Shown piece after piece: positions 33,781 through 42,577 of a DNA stretch of 64,000 bases. Origin of the DNA: Streptomyces luteolifulvus (GTDB lineage: Bacteria; Actinomycetota; Actinomycetes; Streptomycetales; Streptomycetaceae); NCBI RefSeq assembly GCF_008806595.1, contig NZ_VZRB01000005.1:33584-97583 (forward strand), given 5' to 3'. The position numbers were made by a program, and so were the translations under genes. The notes under the pieces are model-generated. The model worked only from the letters and a program-made list of their open reading frames with translations, did not search any database and was not told the origin of the DNA. The first letter of the stretch is position 1. Every line of letters starts with the position of its first letter.

Positions 33781-36126
33781 CTACTTCCGCATCACGGCCG
33801 GTTCGTGCCGGCGCAGCAGCCGCGACACCACCCAGCCGAAGACCGCCGACAGCACGACCAGCATCGCCACATTGAGCAGCCAGACGCCCGTCGAGTGCCG
33901 GAACAGCGGGTCGCCGGTCAGGTCCCCGGGCACGATCCGGGCGAGCCCGACGGTGCCGGCCATCGCCCCGAGCGCCCAGCGCGAGGGCACCAGCCACGAC
34001 AGCTGCTCCAGCCCGGGTACGCCGTGGAGCTTCAGCAGGGCGCCGCAGAAGACCACCTGGACGATGGCGAGCAGCACGAGCAGCGGCATCGTCACCTCCT
34101 CCTTGCTCACCAGCGCGGAGACGAGCAGGCCGAGCATCATCGCCGTGAAGGCCAGCAGGGCGACGGCGACGGTGATCTCCACCAGAGGCGGCATCAGCAC
34201 GCCTTCACCGCCGGGCGCGTTGAGGTCGACGCCGAGCAGCGCGACCAGGGTCAGCACCACCGCCTGGAGCACCGTGACCGTCCCGAGGACCACCACCTTC
34301 GACATCAGATACGCCGATCTGGACAGGCCCACGGCCCGTTCCCGCTGGTAGATCACGCGTTCCTTGACGAGTTCCCGCACCGCGTTGGCGGCGCCGGTGA
34401 GGACCCCGCCGACGCACAGGATCAGCAGCGCGTTCATCGCCGTCTCCTGGGTGAGCCTGCTGCCGGCCAGCGCACGGGCCAGGGCGCCCATCACGAACGG
34501 CAGGGCGATCATGACGGCGAGGAAGGTGCGGTCGGCGCTGAGCGCGGCCGCGTAGCGGCGGACGAGTGTGCCGAGCTGTGCGGTGCGGCTGCGCGGCCTG
34601 GGCGGGCGGGTGATGATGACCGGCTCCGACCGGGGCAGACGGGGCTGGGCGGAGGCGTCGGCGACGTACTGCCGGTGGAAGGGCGATGCGCGGAAGTCTC
34701 CCGCCCAGTCCCGCTCGCTGTCCCGTTCGAAGGCCTCGAAGGCCTCCGGCCAGTGCTCGAAGCCGAAGAAGGCGAGGGCGTCCTCGGGCGGACCGTAGTA
34801 GGCCGTCTTCCCGCCGGGTGCGAGGACGAGCAGCCGGTCGCAGACGTCGAGGCTGAGGACGCTGTGGGTGACCACGATGACGGTGCGGCCGTCGTCGGCG
34901 AGGCCGCGCAGCATGTGCATCACCGAGCGGTCCATGCCGGGGTCGAGTCCGGAGGTCGGTTCGTCTAGGAAGAGCAGCGAGGGTTTGGTCAGCAGTTCGA
35001 GGGCCACGCTCACGCGCTTGCGCTGTCCGCCCGACAGGCTGTGCACGTGCTGGCCGGCGCGCTGCTGCAGGCCGAGTTCGACGACGACCTCGTCGACCCT
35101 GGCCCGGCGCTCGGCCTTGGCGGTGTCCTGCGGGAAGCGCAGTTCGGCGGCGTAGGACAGGGCGCTGCGCACGGTCAGCTGGGTGTGCAGGATGTCGTCC
35201 TGCGGGACGAGACCGATGCGCTGGCGCAGCTCGGCGTAGTCGTGGTAGAGGTCGCGGCCGTCGTACAGCACGGTGCCGTGGTCGGCGGGCCGCTGCCCGG
35301 TGAGGGCGTTGAGCAGGGTGGACTTCCCGGCGCCGCTCGGGCCGACGACCGCGAGCAGGCACTTCTCCCCCACCGGGAACGACACATGGTCGAGCAGCAT
35401 CTTGCGGCCGCGGTCGACGGCGACCCTGAGGTCCTGTACGTCGAGGGAGATCTCGCCGGTGTCGACGTACTCCTCAAGCTGGGCGTCGACCAGGCAGAAC
35501 GCCGAGTGGCCGATACCGACGATGTCACCGGGCCCGATCGGCTCGGCGGTGACGGGCCGGCCGTTGAGGAACGTGCCGTTGTGGCTGCCGACGTCGGCGA
35601 TCTCGTACGTGCCGTCGGGCAGGGCCCGCAGTTCGGCGTGGTGCCGGGAGACGATCAGGTCGTCGACGACGAGGTCGTTGTCGGGGGCGCGGCCGATGCG
35701 GACGGTGCGGGCCGGCAGCGGCCGTACGGCGGTGGGGCGCCGGAACGTGCCGGTGAGGGAGGGCATCGAGACGCCGACGGCGGAGGGGCGCTCCGGGGCC
35801 CGTTCGGGGCGGCCGAGCAGCGCCACACGCGGGCCGTCGAAGGGGTTGCCGAGGTGGATGACGCTTCCGGGGCCCACGCCGCACTCGTCGATGCGGCGGC
35901 CGTCGGCGTAGGTGCCGTTCGTGCTGTGCTCGTCCACGAGCGTCCAGCGTCCGCTCTCGGGACGCAGCACCGCGTGGTGCCACGAGACCCGGGCGTCGTC
36001 GATGACGATGTCGCTGGAGGGGTCGCGGCCGACGTGATAGGCGTGGCCCGGACTCATCACCGTGGAGCCCGACTCGGTCTCCAGCACGAGTTCGGGCGCC
36101 GTCGGCGCGAAGGGCCGCTCCGCCAT
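33781..36126 (-). CDS. FHA-domain ABC transporter (ATPase-permease fusion, Rv1747-like)
   Basis: A 781-residue fusion. FHA domain 1 is at about 25-100 (G-R-D-P-S-S-D-I, S-W-H-H-A, S-T-N-G-T-Y) and FHA domain 2 at about 140-210 (G-R-A-P-D-N-D-L, S-R-H-H-A-E, S-H-N-G-T-F). The linker between them contains Thr residues (S-L-T-G-T-F-R-R-P-T) suited to phosphorylation. The ABCG-type ATPase has Walker A G-P-S-G-A-G-K-S-T at 262-270, signature L-S-G-G-Q-R-K-R and Walker B L-L-F-L-D-E-P-T-S-G-L-D. A six-helix permease domain follows (about 540-775). FHA domains bind phosphothreonine, so the exporter is probably controlled by the kinase in its operon. Substrate unknown. Confidence 0.93.
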   Translation of the reverse strand: MAERPFAPTAPELVLETESGSTVMSPGHAYHVGRDPSSDIVIDDARVSWHHAVLRPESGRWTLVDEHSTNGTYADGRRIDECGVGPGSVIHLGNPFDGPRVALLGRPERAPERPSAVGVSMPSLTGTFRRPTAVRPLPARTVRIGRAPDNDLVVDDLIVSRHHAELRALPDGTYEIADVGSHNGTFLNGRPVTAEPIGPGDIVGIGHSAFCLVDAQLEEYVDTGEISLDVQDLRVAVDRGRKMLLDHVSFPVGEKCLLAVVGPSGAGKSTLLNALTGQRPADHGTVLYDGRDLYHDYAELRQRIGLVPQDDILHTQLTVRSALSYAAELRFPQDTAKAERRARVDEVVVELGLQQRAGQHVHSLSGGQRKRVSVALELLTKPSLLFLDEPTSGLDPGMDRSVMHMLRGLADDGRTVIVVTHSVLSLDVCDRLLVLAPGGKTAYYGPPEDALAFFGFEHWPEAFEAFERDSERDWAGDFRASPFHRQYVADASAQPRLPRSEPVIITRPPRPRSRTAQLGTLVRRYAAALSADRTFLAVMIALPFVMGALARALAGSRLTQETAMNALLILCVGGVLTGAANAVRELVKERVIYQRERAVGLSRSAYLMSKVVVLGTVTVLQAVVLTLVALLGVDLNAPGGEGVLMPPLVEITVAVALLAFTAMMLGLLVSALVSKEEVTMPLLVLLAIVQVVFCGALLKLHGVPGLEQLSWLVPSRWALGAMAGTVGLARIVPGDLTGDPLFRHSTGVWLLNVAMLVVLSAVFGWVVSRLLRRHEPAVMRK

Positions 36127-36183
36127 GCCAGGATTCTACCGATTCGTTCACGTGTGCGCCTTGTGCGGCATCCAGCTGCGGGC

Positions 36184-36594
36184 TCAGGCGACGGGTACGA
36201 CGAGCGCCGGGACGGTCCGCTGCATACGCAGGGCGTCGATGGACTCCGCGAGCAGCTCGTACTCGGTGGTGTCGTCGACGACGGCGATCCGCACCAGCCG
36301 GCCGGCCGCCAGCTCGTCGGCGACCCGCTCCTGCCGGTCCACGTCGCCGCACCAGGCGCGCAGCAGGGCCGGTACGTCGGGCACGGCGCCGCCGACCGGG
36401 ACGAGCGCGCTCGGCGGGAAGTGCGGAACCTCGGGCCGGGGGTCGAGACGGTCCGCCATCCAGGAGGCACGGTCGCGCAGCCACCACAGGGCGAGGGCCA
36501 GGGTGGGCGCCCGGTAGGTTCCCAGGGGGACGCCGATGCGCCGGCCGCCGCAGGTGCCGTATGCCGTGACATGGCACAGGAATTCGTCGTGCAC
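36184..36594 (-). CDS. Hypothetical protein
   Basis: A 136-residue protein starting M-H-D-E-F-L-C-H-V-T-A-Y-G. No signal peptide, membrane segment or catalytic motif is visible. It has a W-W-L-R-D-R-A-S-W-M segment near residue 38 and an Ala/Val-rich end. Codon use is like its neighbours, so it is probably real. It lies 57 bases upstream of the FHA-ABC gene on the same strand and could be the first gene of that operon. Weak SD (GGAG, about 5-7 bases before the ATG). Function unknown. Confidence 0.7.
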   Translation of the reverse strand: MHDEFLCHVTAYGTCGGRRIGVPLGTYRAPTLALALWWLRDRASWMADRLDPRPEVPHFPPSALVPVGGAVPDVPALLRAWCGDVDRQERVADELAAGRLVRIAVVDDTTEYELLAESIDALRMQRTVPALVVPVA

Positions 36595-36879
36595 GCTCCA
36601 CTCCCCCGGTGCTCCGCTCGCCTGCCGGCTGGGCCTTCCTTCCGGCGCGGCTCGTGGTGTTTCGGTGCGGTTCGTGTGCTGTACGTGCTCGTTACTTCGC
36701 TCGACGTGAGGTCCTTCAACTGTTGAGTATGTTCACTGCTGAAACACTGTCACCATGACTTTCCGGCCAGTCTCCTGGCATATTCACCGGGCCCCATGGC
36801 CGAAAATTGCTTCAGAGATGAGTTCTGGCGCTCCCGGCGGTCTCCTTGAGTACAGAGAAAACCCGGAGCGGAGGACGCC

Positions 36880-37167
36880 ATGGTGACGACCGGAAAATTG
36901 GACGAGGAGTTCACCGCGGTGCTGGTCAAGAGCCCGAGCGAAGGCGGCTGGACCTACCTGGTGTGGCCCGGGTCCGCCGAGTTCTTCGGCACCCGCGGGC
37001 TGGTCAAGGTCCGCGGCACGATCGACGGGCACCCCTTCCGCAGCTCCTTCATGGCCCTCGGCGACGGCACCCACAAGCTGCCCGTGAAGGCCGAGCTGCG
37101 CAAGGCGATCGGCAAGGAGGAGGGCGACACGGTGACCGTACGGCTGGAGGAACGGCTCAGCGCCTGA
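36880..37167 (+). CDS. DUF1905 family protein
   Basis: A 95-residue small beta-barrel protein. Family features: E-F-T-A-V-L near the start, [25 protein letters not shown], and [11 protein letters not shown] at the end. DUF1905 proteins have no proven function. They are often fused to or encoded near YdeI-like bacteriocin-protection domains, but none is present here. GGAGCGGAGGA precedes the ATG at good spacing. It is a single gene ending at a strong hairpin. Confidence 0.88.
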   Translation: MVTTGKLDEEFTAVLVKSPSEGGWTYLVWPGSAEFFGTRGLVKVRGTIDGHPFRSSFMALGDGTHKLPVKAELRKAIGKEEGDTVTVRLEERLSA

Positions 37168-37175
37168 GCGGGGTC

Positions 37176-37205
37176 GTCCCGGAGGCGGCCGCCCGCCTCC
37201 GGGAC
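37176..37205. terminator. Perfect 13-bp hairpin terminator
   Basis: GTCCCGGAGGCGG (37176-37188) and CCGCCTCCGGGAC (37193-37205) pair completely around a 4-base loop. It lies between the convergent DUF1905 and aldo/keto reductase genes. Confidence 0.82.
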
Positions 37206-37248
37206 CTCGGTGCGGTCGCGCTCGACCGGGCCCCTGTCGGCAGCGTCT

Positions 37249-38238
37249 CTACGGCCTGACGACCGCGTCGATCCGGGCCAGCTCGTCCGCGTCGAAATCG
37301 AGGTTGCGGACGGCCTCGACGCTGTCCGCCAGCTGCTGCGGGCTGCTCGCGCCGACCAGGGCGGAGGTGACCCGGCCGCCGCGCAGCACCCAGGCCAGGG
37401 CCATCTGCGCCAGCGACTGGCCCCGCGACTTGGCGAGGTCGTCGAGGGCACGCAGCCGCCCGACGAGGTCCTCGGTCACCGCGTCCGTGTGGAGGAAGGG
37501 GCTGTCGCTCGCGGCTCGCGAGTCCTCCGGAATGCCGTCCAGGTATCGGGCCGTCAGCAGGCCCTGCTCCAGAGGGGAGTAGGCGATGGAGCCGACCTGC
37601 AGCTCGTCCAGCGCGTCCAGGAGACCGTCCTCGGGGCGTCGGTCGAGCAGCGAGTAGCGCGGCTGGTGGATCAGCAGCGGGGTGCCCAGCTCGCCGAGGA
37701 TGCGCGCGGCTTCGCGGGTCTGCTCCGGGGAGTAGTTGGAGACGCCGGCGTACAGCGCCTTGCCCTGCTGGACCGCCGAGTGCAGGGCGCCCATCGTCTC
37801 CTCCAGGGGAGTCTCGGGGTCGGGGCGGTGCGAGTAGAAGATGTCGACATGGTCCAGGCCCATGCGCGAGAGGCTCTGGTCGAGCGAGGACAGCAGATAC
37901 TTGCGCGAGCCCCACTCGCCGTACGGGCCGGGCCACATCAGATAGCCGGCCTTGGTGGAGATGACGAGCTCGTCGCGGTACGCCGCGAAGTCCGCCTTCA
38001 GGGCCTCGCCCAGCGCGGACTCGGCGGCGCCGGGCGGCGGGCCGTAGTTGTTGGCCAGGTCGAAGTGGGTGACGCCGAGGTCGAAGGCGCGGCGCAGGAT
38101 GGCGCGCTGGGTCTCGACCGGGCGGTCCGGGCCGAAGTTGTGCCACAGGCCGAGCGAGAGCGCGGGGAGCTTCAGACCGCTGCGTCCGGTGCGCCGGTAG
38201 GGCATGTCCGCGTAGCGGTCGGGGTGTGCGGTGTACAA
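37249..38238 (-). CDS. Aldo/keto reductase, L-glyceraldehyde-3-phosphate reductase type
   Basis: A 329-residue AKR of the YghZ/GprA class. Features: M-P-Y-R-R-T-G-R-S-G-L-K-L-P start, H-F-D-L-A-N-N-Y-G-P-P (Asp/Tyr), S-T-K-A-G-Y (Lys), Y-S-H-R-P-D (His), and S-A-L-V-G-A-S-S near the end. Relatives reduce methylglyoxal or L-glyceraldehyde 3-phosphate. TTG 38238 is preferred because GGAG lies 5 bases before it and gives the usual L-Y-T-A-H-P-D-R-Y opening; the frame stays open 63 bases further. It is divergent from a LysR gene 133 bases away, which probably controls it. Confidence 0.88.
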   Translation of the reverse strand: MYTAHPDRYADMPYRRTGRSGLKLPALSLGLWHNFGPDRPVETQRAILRRAFDLGVTHFDLANNYGPPPGAAESALGEALKADFAAYRDELVISTKAGYLMWPGPYGEWGSRKYLLSSLDQSLSRMGLDHVDIFYSHRPDPETPLEETMGALHSAVQQGKALYAGVSNYSPEQTREAARILGELGTPLLIHQPRYSLLDRRPEDGLLDALDELQVGSIAYSPLEQGLLTARYLDGIPEDSRAASDSPFLHTDAVTEDLVGRLRALDDLAKSRGQSLAQMALAWVLRGGRVTSALVGASSPQQLADSVEAVRNLDFDADELARIDAVVRP

Positions 38239-38371
38239 CGCGACTCCAGAGGGGTTGGCACACGAGCTGCGGTTCCGGGAGGCCCGGGAACCCTGACCCA
38301 CTCTGTCGCTGCCCGCGGGCAGCGGTCCAACAGAAGAATCCGATGGAATTCAGCGGATACGCTTCTCAATC

Positions 38372-39280
38372 ATGGAACTGCGCCATCTCCAGCACTTCGT
38401 CGCGGTCGCGGAGGACCAGCACTTCACCCGGGCGGCCGAACGGCTCATGGTGTCCCAGTCCGGCCTGTCCGCCTCCATCCGGGCACTGGAGCGGGAGCTG
38501 GGGACCCCGCTGTTCGTGCGGACGACCCGCCGGGTCACGCTCACCGAGGCCGGGCGCGCGCTGCTGGGCGAGGCCGAGCGGATCCTGGCGCAGGTCCGGG
38601 CGGCCCACGAGGCCGTCGCCGCCGTGCAGGGCGTGCTGCGCGGCACGCTCGCGCTGGGCACCGAGCAGTGCATCGCCGGGGTCCATGTGGCGAGGCTGCT
38701 CGCCGCGTTCCGCCGGGAGCACCCGGACGTCGAGATCCGGCTGCGGCAGGCCGGCTCGGGCGCGCTCGCGGAGGAGGTGACGGCCGGCCGCCTCGATCTG
38801 GCCTTCGCGGTGCGGACGCGGGCGGACACCGATCAGTTGCGTTCCGTGTCGCTGACGAAGGAGCCGATGACCGTGCTGTGCCATCCCGGCCACCGGCTCG
38901 CGCGGGCGGGCGCCGCCGTCACGCCGGACGAGCTGGGCGGCGAGGTCTTCGTCGACTTCCACCCGGACTGGGGCCCGCGCCGCACCACGGACGCCGTGTT
39001 CGCCACGGCGCGCGTCGGACGCACCGTGGCGCTGGAGGTGAACGACGTGCACGGTCTGCTCGACCTGGTGGACGAGAACCTCGGCATCGCCGTCGTACCG
39101 CGGCACTTCCGGCACAAGCGCGCCTCGCTCACCGCCGTCCCGCTCAAGGGCACCGGTGACGCCAGGTACGAGACGGTCGCCCTGCTGCCGCCGCCCGAGG
39201 CCACCAGTCCTGCGGCACGGGCGCTGATGACGCTGCTCGACACCCTCGCATCTCCCGGCGTCCGAGGCCCGGGCGCGTGA
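38372..39280 (+). CDS. LysR family transcriptional regulator
   Basis: A 302-residue regulator. The N-terminal winged helix-turn-helix is at about 1-60: M-E-L-R-H-L-Q-H-F-V-A-V-A, then F-T-R-A-A-E-R-L and Q-S-G-L-S-A-S-I-R. A periplasmic-binding-like effector domain (about 90-295) follows. The effector is unknown. Divergent orientation to the aldo/keto reductase with a short shared promoter region is the usual LysR layout, so that gene is its likely target. The downstream DinB-like gene starts 27 bases after its stop on the same strand. Confidence 0.92.
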   Translation: MELRHLQHFVAVAEDQHFTRAAERLMVSQSGLSASIRALERELGTPLFVRTTRRVTLTEAGRALLGEAERILAQVRAAHEAVAAVQGVLRGTLALGTEQCIAGVHVARLLAAFRREHPDVEIRLRQAGSGALAEEVTAGRLDLAFAVRTRADTDQLRSVSLTKEPMTVLCHPGHRLARAGAAVTPDELGGEVFVDFHPDWGPRRTTDAVFATARVGRTVALEVNDVHGLLDLVDENLGIAVVPRHFRHKRASLTAVPLKGTGDARYETVALLPPPEATSPAARALMTLLDTLASPGVRGPGA

Positions 39281-39307
39281 CGGACCGCGATGCGCGATGG
39301 TGGACGT

Positions 39308-39823
39308 ATGCATGCGAAGGACATCCTCATCGACGGGTTCAACCGCATCCTGGAAGAAGTCCATGCCGCAGTGGAGGGCGTGACACCGGACGTGCTGAAC
39401 GCCCGGCCCGCCGCCGACGCCAACTCCGTCTCCTGGCTCATCTGGCATCTCACGCGCGTCCAGGACGACCACATGGCCGACGCCTCCGGGCTCGACCAGG
39501 TCTGGCTGACGCAAGGCTGGGAGAAGCGTTTCGGCCTCGATCTGCCCCGCACGGCGACGGGTTACGGCCACAGCGCGGCGCAGGTCGCCAAGGTGCGGGT
39601 GGGCTCCGGTGACCTGCTGACCGGCTACTACGACGCCGTCCACGAGCAGAGCCTTCAGTTCCTGCGCGGGCTGACCGCCAAGGACTTCGAGCGCATCGTG
39701 GACGAGCGCTGGGACCCGCCGGTCAGTCTGGGCGTCCGGCTGGTGAGCGTCCTGTCCGACGATCTGCAGCACGTCGGACAGGCCGCCTATGTGCGCGGGC
39801 TGGTTCAGAGCGCGGCCGCGTAG
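39308..39823 (+). CDS. DinB/DUF664 family (mycothiol-dependent-type) protein
   Basis: A 171-residue four-helix-bundle protein of the DinB superfamily. Metal-binding pattern: His in [12 protein letters not shown] near residues 46-54 and a late D-D-L-Q-H-V-G-Q-A near residue 154. Actinobacterial members are often mycothiol-dependent transferases or maleylpyruvate isomerase-like. The substrate cannot be told. ATG 39308 has GGTGGA at good distance; an ATG 18 bases earlier is in frame. Its stop overlaps the convergent adenosine deaminase gene by 19 bases. Confidence 0.85.
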   Translation: MHAKDILIDGFNRILEEVHAAVEGVTPDVLNARPAADANSVSWLIWHLTRVQDDHMADASGLDQVWLTQGWEKRFGLDLPRTATGYGHSAAQVAKVRVGSGDLLTGYYDAVHEQSLQFLRGLTAKDFERIVDERWDPPVSLGVRLVSVLSDDLQHVGQAAYVRGLVQSAAA

Positions 39824-40875
39824 GCCGGCAGAACGACGTCCTCGATGAGGGAGCGCCGCTCGTCGAACGGGACGAAGGCGCTCTTGAGGGCGTTCACGGT
39901 GACGGTGCGCAGGTCCTCGACGGTCCAACCCGCCTCCTCGACCAGCAGCGACATCTCGCGGGTCATCGTGGTGCCGGACACCAGACGGTTGTCCGTGTTG
40001 AGGGTGACGCGGAAGCCGAGATCCTTCAGCGCGGTGATCGGGTGCTCGGCGATCGAGGTGGCGGCGCCGGTCTGGAGGTTGGAGGTCGGGCACATCTCCA
40101 GGGCGATACGGCGGTCACGGACCCAGCCGGCCAGACGGCCGAGCTTGCCGTCGACGATGTCCTCGGTGATGCGGACGCCGTGGCCGATGCGCTGGGCGCC
40201 GCACACCTGGAGGGCCTGGTGGATGCTGGGCAGACCGTGCGCCTCGCCCGCGTGGATGGTGAACGGGACGCTCTCGCGGCGCAGGTGCTCGAAGGCGTCG
40301 AGGTGGTCGGCGGGCGGGAAGCCGTCCTCGGCGCCGGCGATGTCGAAGCCGACGACGCCGGCGTCCCGGAAGGCCACCGCGAGGTCCGCGGTCCGACGGG
40401 TCCGGTCGAACATCCGCATGCCGCACAGCAGGGTCCCCACGCGGACCGGGGTGCCGGCGGCGGCCGCCTTGGCCATGCCGGCCGCCAGGCCCTGCTGGAC
40501 GGTCTCGACGACCTCGGGGAGGGTCAGCCCGCCCTTGAGCATCAGCTCGGGGGCGTAGCGCACCTCGCCGTAGACGACGCCGTCCGCGGCGAGGTCGAGG
40601 ACGTACTCCTCGGCGGTGCGCAGCAGGCCCTCGCGGGTCTGCATCACGGCGAGGGTGTGCTCGAAGGTGGCTATGTAGCGGACCAGGTCTCCGGAGTTCG
40701 CGGCCTCGACGTACCAGTCGGCGAGGGCGTCCGGGTCGGTGGTGGGCAGGGTGTGGCCGACCGCCTCCGCGAGTTCCACGACGGTGGCGGGGCGCAGGCC
40801 GCCGTCGAGGTGGTCGTGCAGCACGGCCTTGGGCAGGCGGCGGAGGGTCTCGGTGTCGATGCGGGGCGCGGTCAT
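39805..40875 (-). CDS. add: Adenosine deaminase
   Basis: A 356-residue amidohydrolase that converts adenosine to inosine in purine salvage. Zinc and catalytic residues: His20 and His22 in L-H-D-H-L-D-G-G, a His in [10 protein letters not shown] near residue 205 with the catalytic Glu beside it, the R-I-G-H-G-V-R segment near residue 225, and Asp pair in L-N-T-D-N-R near residue 290. Length fits the Streptomyces enzyme. It ends overlapping the DinB-like gene by 19 bases, tail to tail. The VOC gene upstream on the same strand ends 18 bases before it and may be co-transcribed. Confidence 0.93.
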   Translation of the reverse strand: MTAPRIDTETLRRLPKAVLHDHLDGGLRPATVVELAEAVGHTLPTTDPDALADWYVEAANSGDLVRYIATFEHTLAVMQTREGLLRTAEEYVLDLAADGVVYGEVRYAPELMLKGGLTLPEVVETVQQGLAAGMAKAAAAGTPVRVGTLLCGMRMFDRTRRTADLAVAFRDAGVVGFDIAGAEDGFPPADHLDAFEHLRRESVPFTIHAGEAHGLPSIHQALQVCGAQRIGHGVRITEDIVDGKLGRLAGWVRDRRIALEMCPTSNLQTGAATSIAEHPITALKDLGFRVTLNTDNRLVSGTTMTREMSLLVEEAGWTVEDLRTVTVNALKSAFVPFDERRSLIEDVVLPAYAAAL

Positions 40876-40893
40876 GCGTGTCGTGCTCTTTCC

Positions 40894-41283
40894 TCAGGCG
40901 GTGGCGGGCTGGAGCAGGTCCCAGCGGTTTCCGTACAGGTCCTGGAAGACGGCGACGGAGCCGTACGGCTCGTGCCGGGGTTCCTCCAGGAAGGTCACGC
41001 CCGCGGCGAGCATCCGGGCGTGGTCGCGGGCGAAGTCGTCGGTGTGCAGGAAGAAGCCGACGCGTCCGCCGGTCTGGTCACCGACGCGGGCGCGCTGCTC
41101 GTCGCCCTTGGCCCGGGCCAGCAGCAGGGCGGTGCCGTCCCCCTCCGGCCGTACGACGACCCAGCGGGACCCGTCGGGACGCGGGGCATCCTCGGCGAGC
41201 CGGAACCCGAGCGCCTCGGTGTAGAAGCGGATCGCCTCGTCGTAGTCGTCGACGACGAGGGTGACCAGGGCGATACGACTCAT
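40894..41283 (-). CDS. VOC family protein (glyoxalase-like)
   Basis: A 129-residue single VOC domain. Opening M-S-R-I-A-L-V-T-L-V-V-D-D-Y-D-E-A-I-R-F is typical; H-T-D-D-F-A-R-D-H near residue 85 and E-P-Y-G-S-V-A-V-F-Q-D near residue 106 supply likely metal residues. Possible roles are a glyoxalase or antibiotic-binding protein; the substrate is unknown. ATG 41283 is supported by GGAGAGG 6-7 bases upstream; the open frame extends further but without family sequence. A TATAAC -10-like hexamer lies about 35 bases upstream on its strand. Confidence 0.87.
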   Translation of the reverse strand: MSRIALVTLVVDDYDEAIRFYTEALGFRLAEDAPRPDGSRWVVVRPEGDGTALLLARAKGDEQRARVGDQTGGRVGFFLHTDDFARDHARMLAAGVTFLEEPRHEPYGSVAVFQDLYGNRWDLLQPATA

Positions 41284-41583
41284 CGGGGCCTCTCCGGGGG
41301 TGGGATTGACGGGAGAGGTTATACGTAAAACTACGCCGACGCCAGTCAGCGGTCCCGGCCCGCCGGGCGGGGCGGTGACGGCGACGCGGCGGATGTGGGC
41401 GGCGCACATCGACATCTGCGACGGCCCGTCCTCGCATCGCAGGGCCCGCCACGTGTGCACGGGCCGAAGGCTTCGCGGGACGGCTGCTCTTCAATACGTG
41501 GCCGCACGGGAGTTACCAGGAAGTAACTGCCGGTGGTTTGATGTGCGACGCCACTCAGCCCCCTTCACCCACAGGGAGATCCA
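41284..41583. other. 300-base divergent region (VOC gene / sphingomyelinase gene)
   Basis: The left end holds an AT-rich spot (TTATACGTAAAAC near 41320-41332) that gives a TATAAC -10-like box for the VOC gene. The right end holds an inverted repeat upstream of the sphingomyelinase gene (see separate entry). No coding sequence is supported. Confidence 0.45.
41511..41528. promoter_or_regulatory. Inverted repeat AGTTAC-N6-GTAACT upstream of sphingomyelinase
   Basis: Perfect 6-bp arms with a CAGGAA spacer, 55 bases before the sphingomyelinase ATG. Geometry suits a dimeric regulator overlapping or just upstream of the promoter. The binding protein is unknown. Confidence 0.45.
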
Positions 41584-42570
41584 GTGACGCTTCTCGCACC
41601 GCGCCGGACCCTTGGCGCAGCCGTGCTCGCCCTTACGCTCGCCACGGCCTCCCCTGCCGCGGCCGCTCCTGCCCCGCAAGCCGACGGCCGGGCACCGGCG
41701 CTGCGCGTGCTGACGTACAACGTCTTTCTGATGAGCAAGACCCTCTATCCGAACTGGGGCCAGGACCACCGGGCGTCGGAGATCACGAAGGCGTCCTTCT
41801 TCCAGGGCAACGACGTGGTCGTGCTGCAGGAGGCGTTCGACAACGGGTCGTCGAACGCGCTGAAGAGTGCGGCCGCGTCCCTGTACCCGTACCAGACGCC
41901 GGTGGTGGGGCGGAGCAGGGACGGCTGGGACGCGACGGGCGGCGCCTACTCGGCGACCACTCCGGAGGACGGCGGGGTCACGGTGCTGAGCAGGTGGCCG
42001 GTCCTGCGCAAGGAGCAGTATGTGTACAAGGACGCGTGCGGGGCGGACTGGTGGTCCAACAAGGGCTTCGCCTATGTGGTGTTGAACGTCAACGGCGCCA
42101 GGGTCCATGTGGTCGGCACCCATGCCCAGTCGACGGACCCCGGCTGCGACGCGGGTGAGGCGGCCGCGATGCGCAGCCGGCAGTTCCGGGCGGTCGACGC
42201 GTTCCTGGACGGCAAGAACATCCCAGCGAACGAGGAGGTGCTGGTCGCCGGCGACCTGAACGTCGACTCGCGCAGCCCCGAGTACGCCTCGATGCTGACC
42301 GACGCGGGTCTGGCCGGGTCCGACGCCCGCACCGGGCACCCGTACTCGTTCGACACCCGGGACAACTCCATCGCCCGCTACCGCTACCCCGACGACCCGC
42401 GCGAGGACCTGGACCACGTCCTGCACCGCGCGGGTCACGCCCGCCCGACGGTCTGGAAGAACGAGGTCTTCAAGGAGCAGTCGGCGCCCTGGACCGTGAC
42501 GAGCTGGGGCACCGACTACACGTACACGAACCTCTCGGACCACTATCCGGTGACGGGGTACGCGGGCTGA
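41584..42570 (+). CDS. Secreted sphingomyelinase C-like phosphodiesterase
   Basis: A 328-residue exoenzyme of the DNase I-like/EEP fold. A Sec signal (M-T-L-L-A-P-R-R-T-L-G, cleavage near A-A-A-A-P, residue 29) leads into the catalytic domain. Active-site positions: Asn46 in T-Y-N-V-F-L-M, Glu83 in V-L-Q-E-A-F, His in G-T-H-A-Q-S, Asp/Asn in G-D-L-N-V-D-S and the terminal His in L-S-D-H-Y-P-V. Members hydrolyse sphingomyelin to ceramide and phosphocholine, or attack other phospholipids. It converges on the chitinase gene with a 7-base gap. AGGGAG lies a few bases before the ATG. Confidence 0.93.
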   Translation: MTLLAPRRTLGAAVLALTLATASPAAAAPAPQADGRAPALRVLTYNVFLMSKTLYPNWGQDHRASEITKASFFQGNDVVVLQEAFDNGSSNALKSAAASLYPYQTPVVGRSRDGWDATGGAYSATTPEDGGVTVLSRWPVLRKEQYVYKDACGADWWSNKGFAYVVLNVNGARVHVVGTHAQSTDPGCDAGEAAAMRSRQFRAVDAFLDGKNIPANEEVLVAGDLNVDSRSPEYASMLTDAGLAGSDARTGHPYSFDTRDNSIARYRYPDDPREDLDHVLHRAGHARPTVWKNEVFKEQSAPWTVTSWGTDYTYTNLSDHYPVTGYAG

Positions 42571-42577
42571 GGAACCG

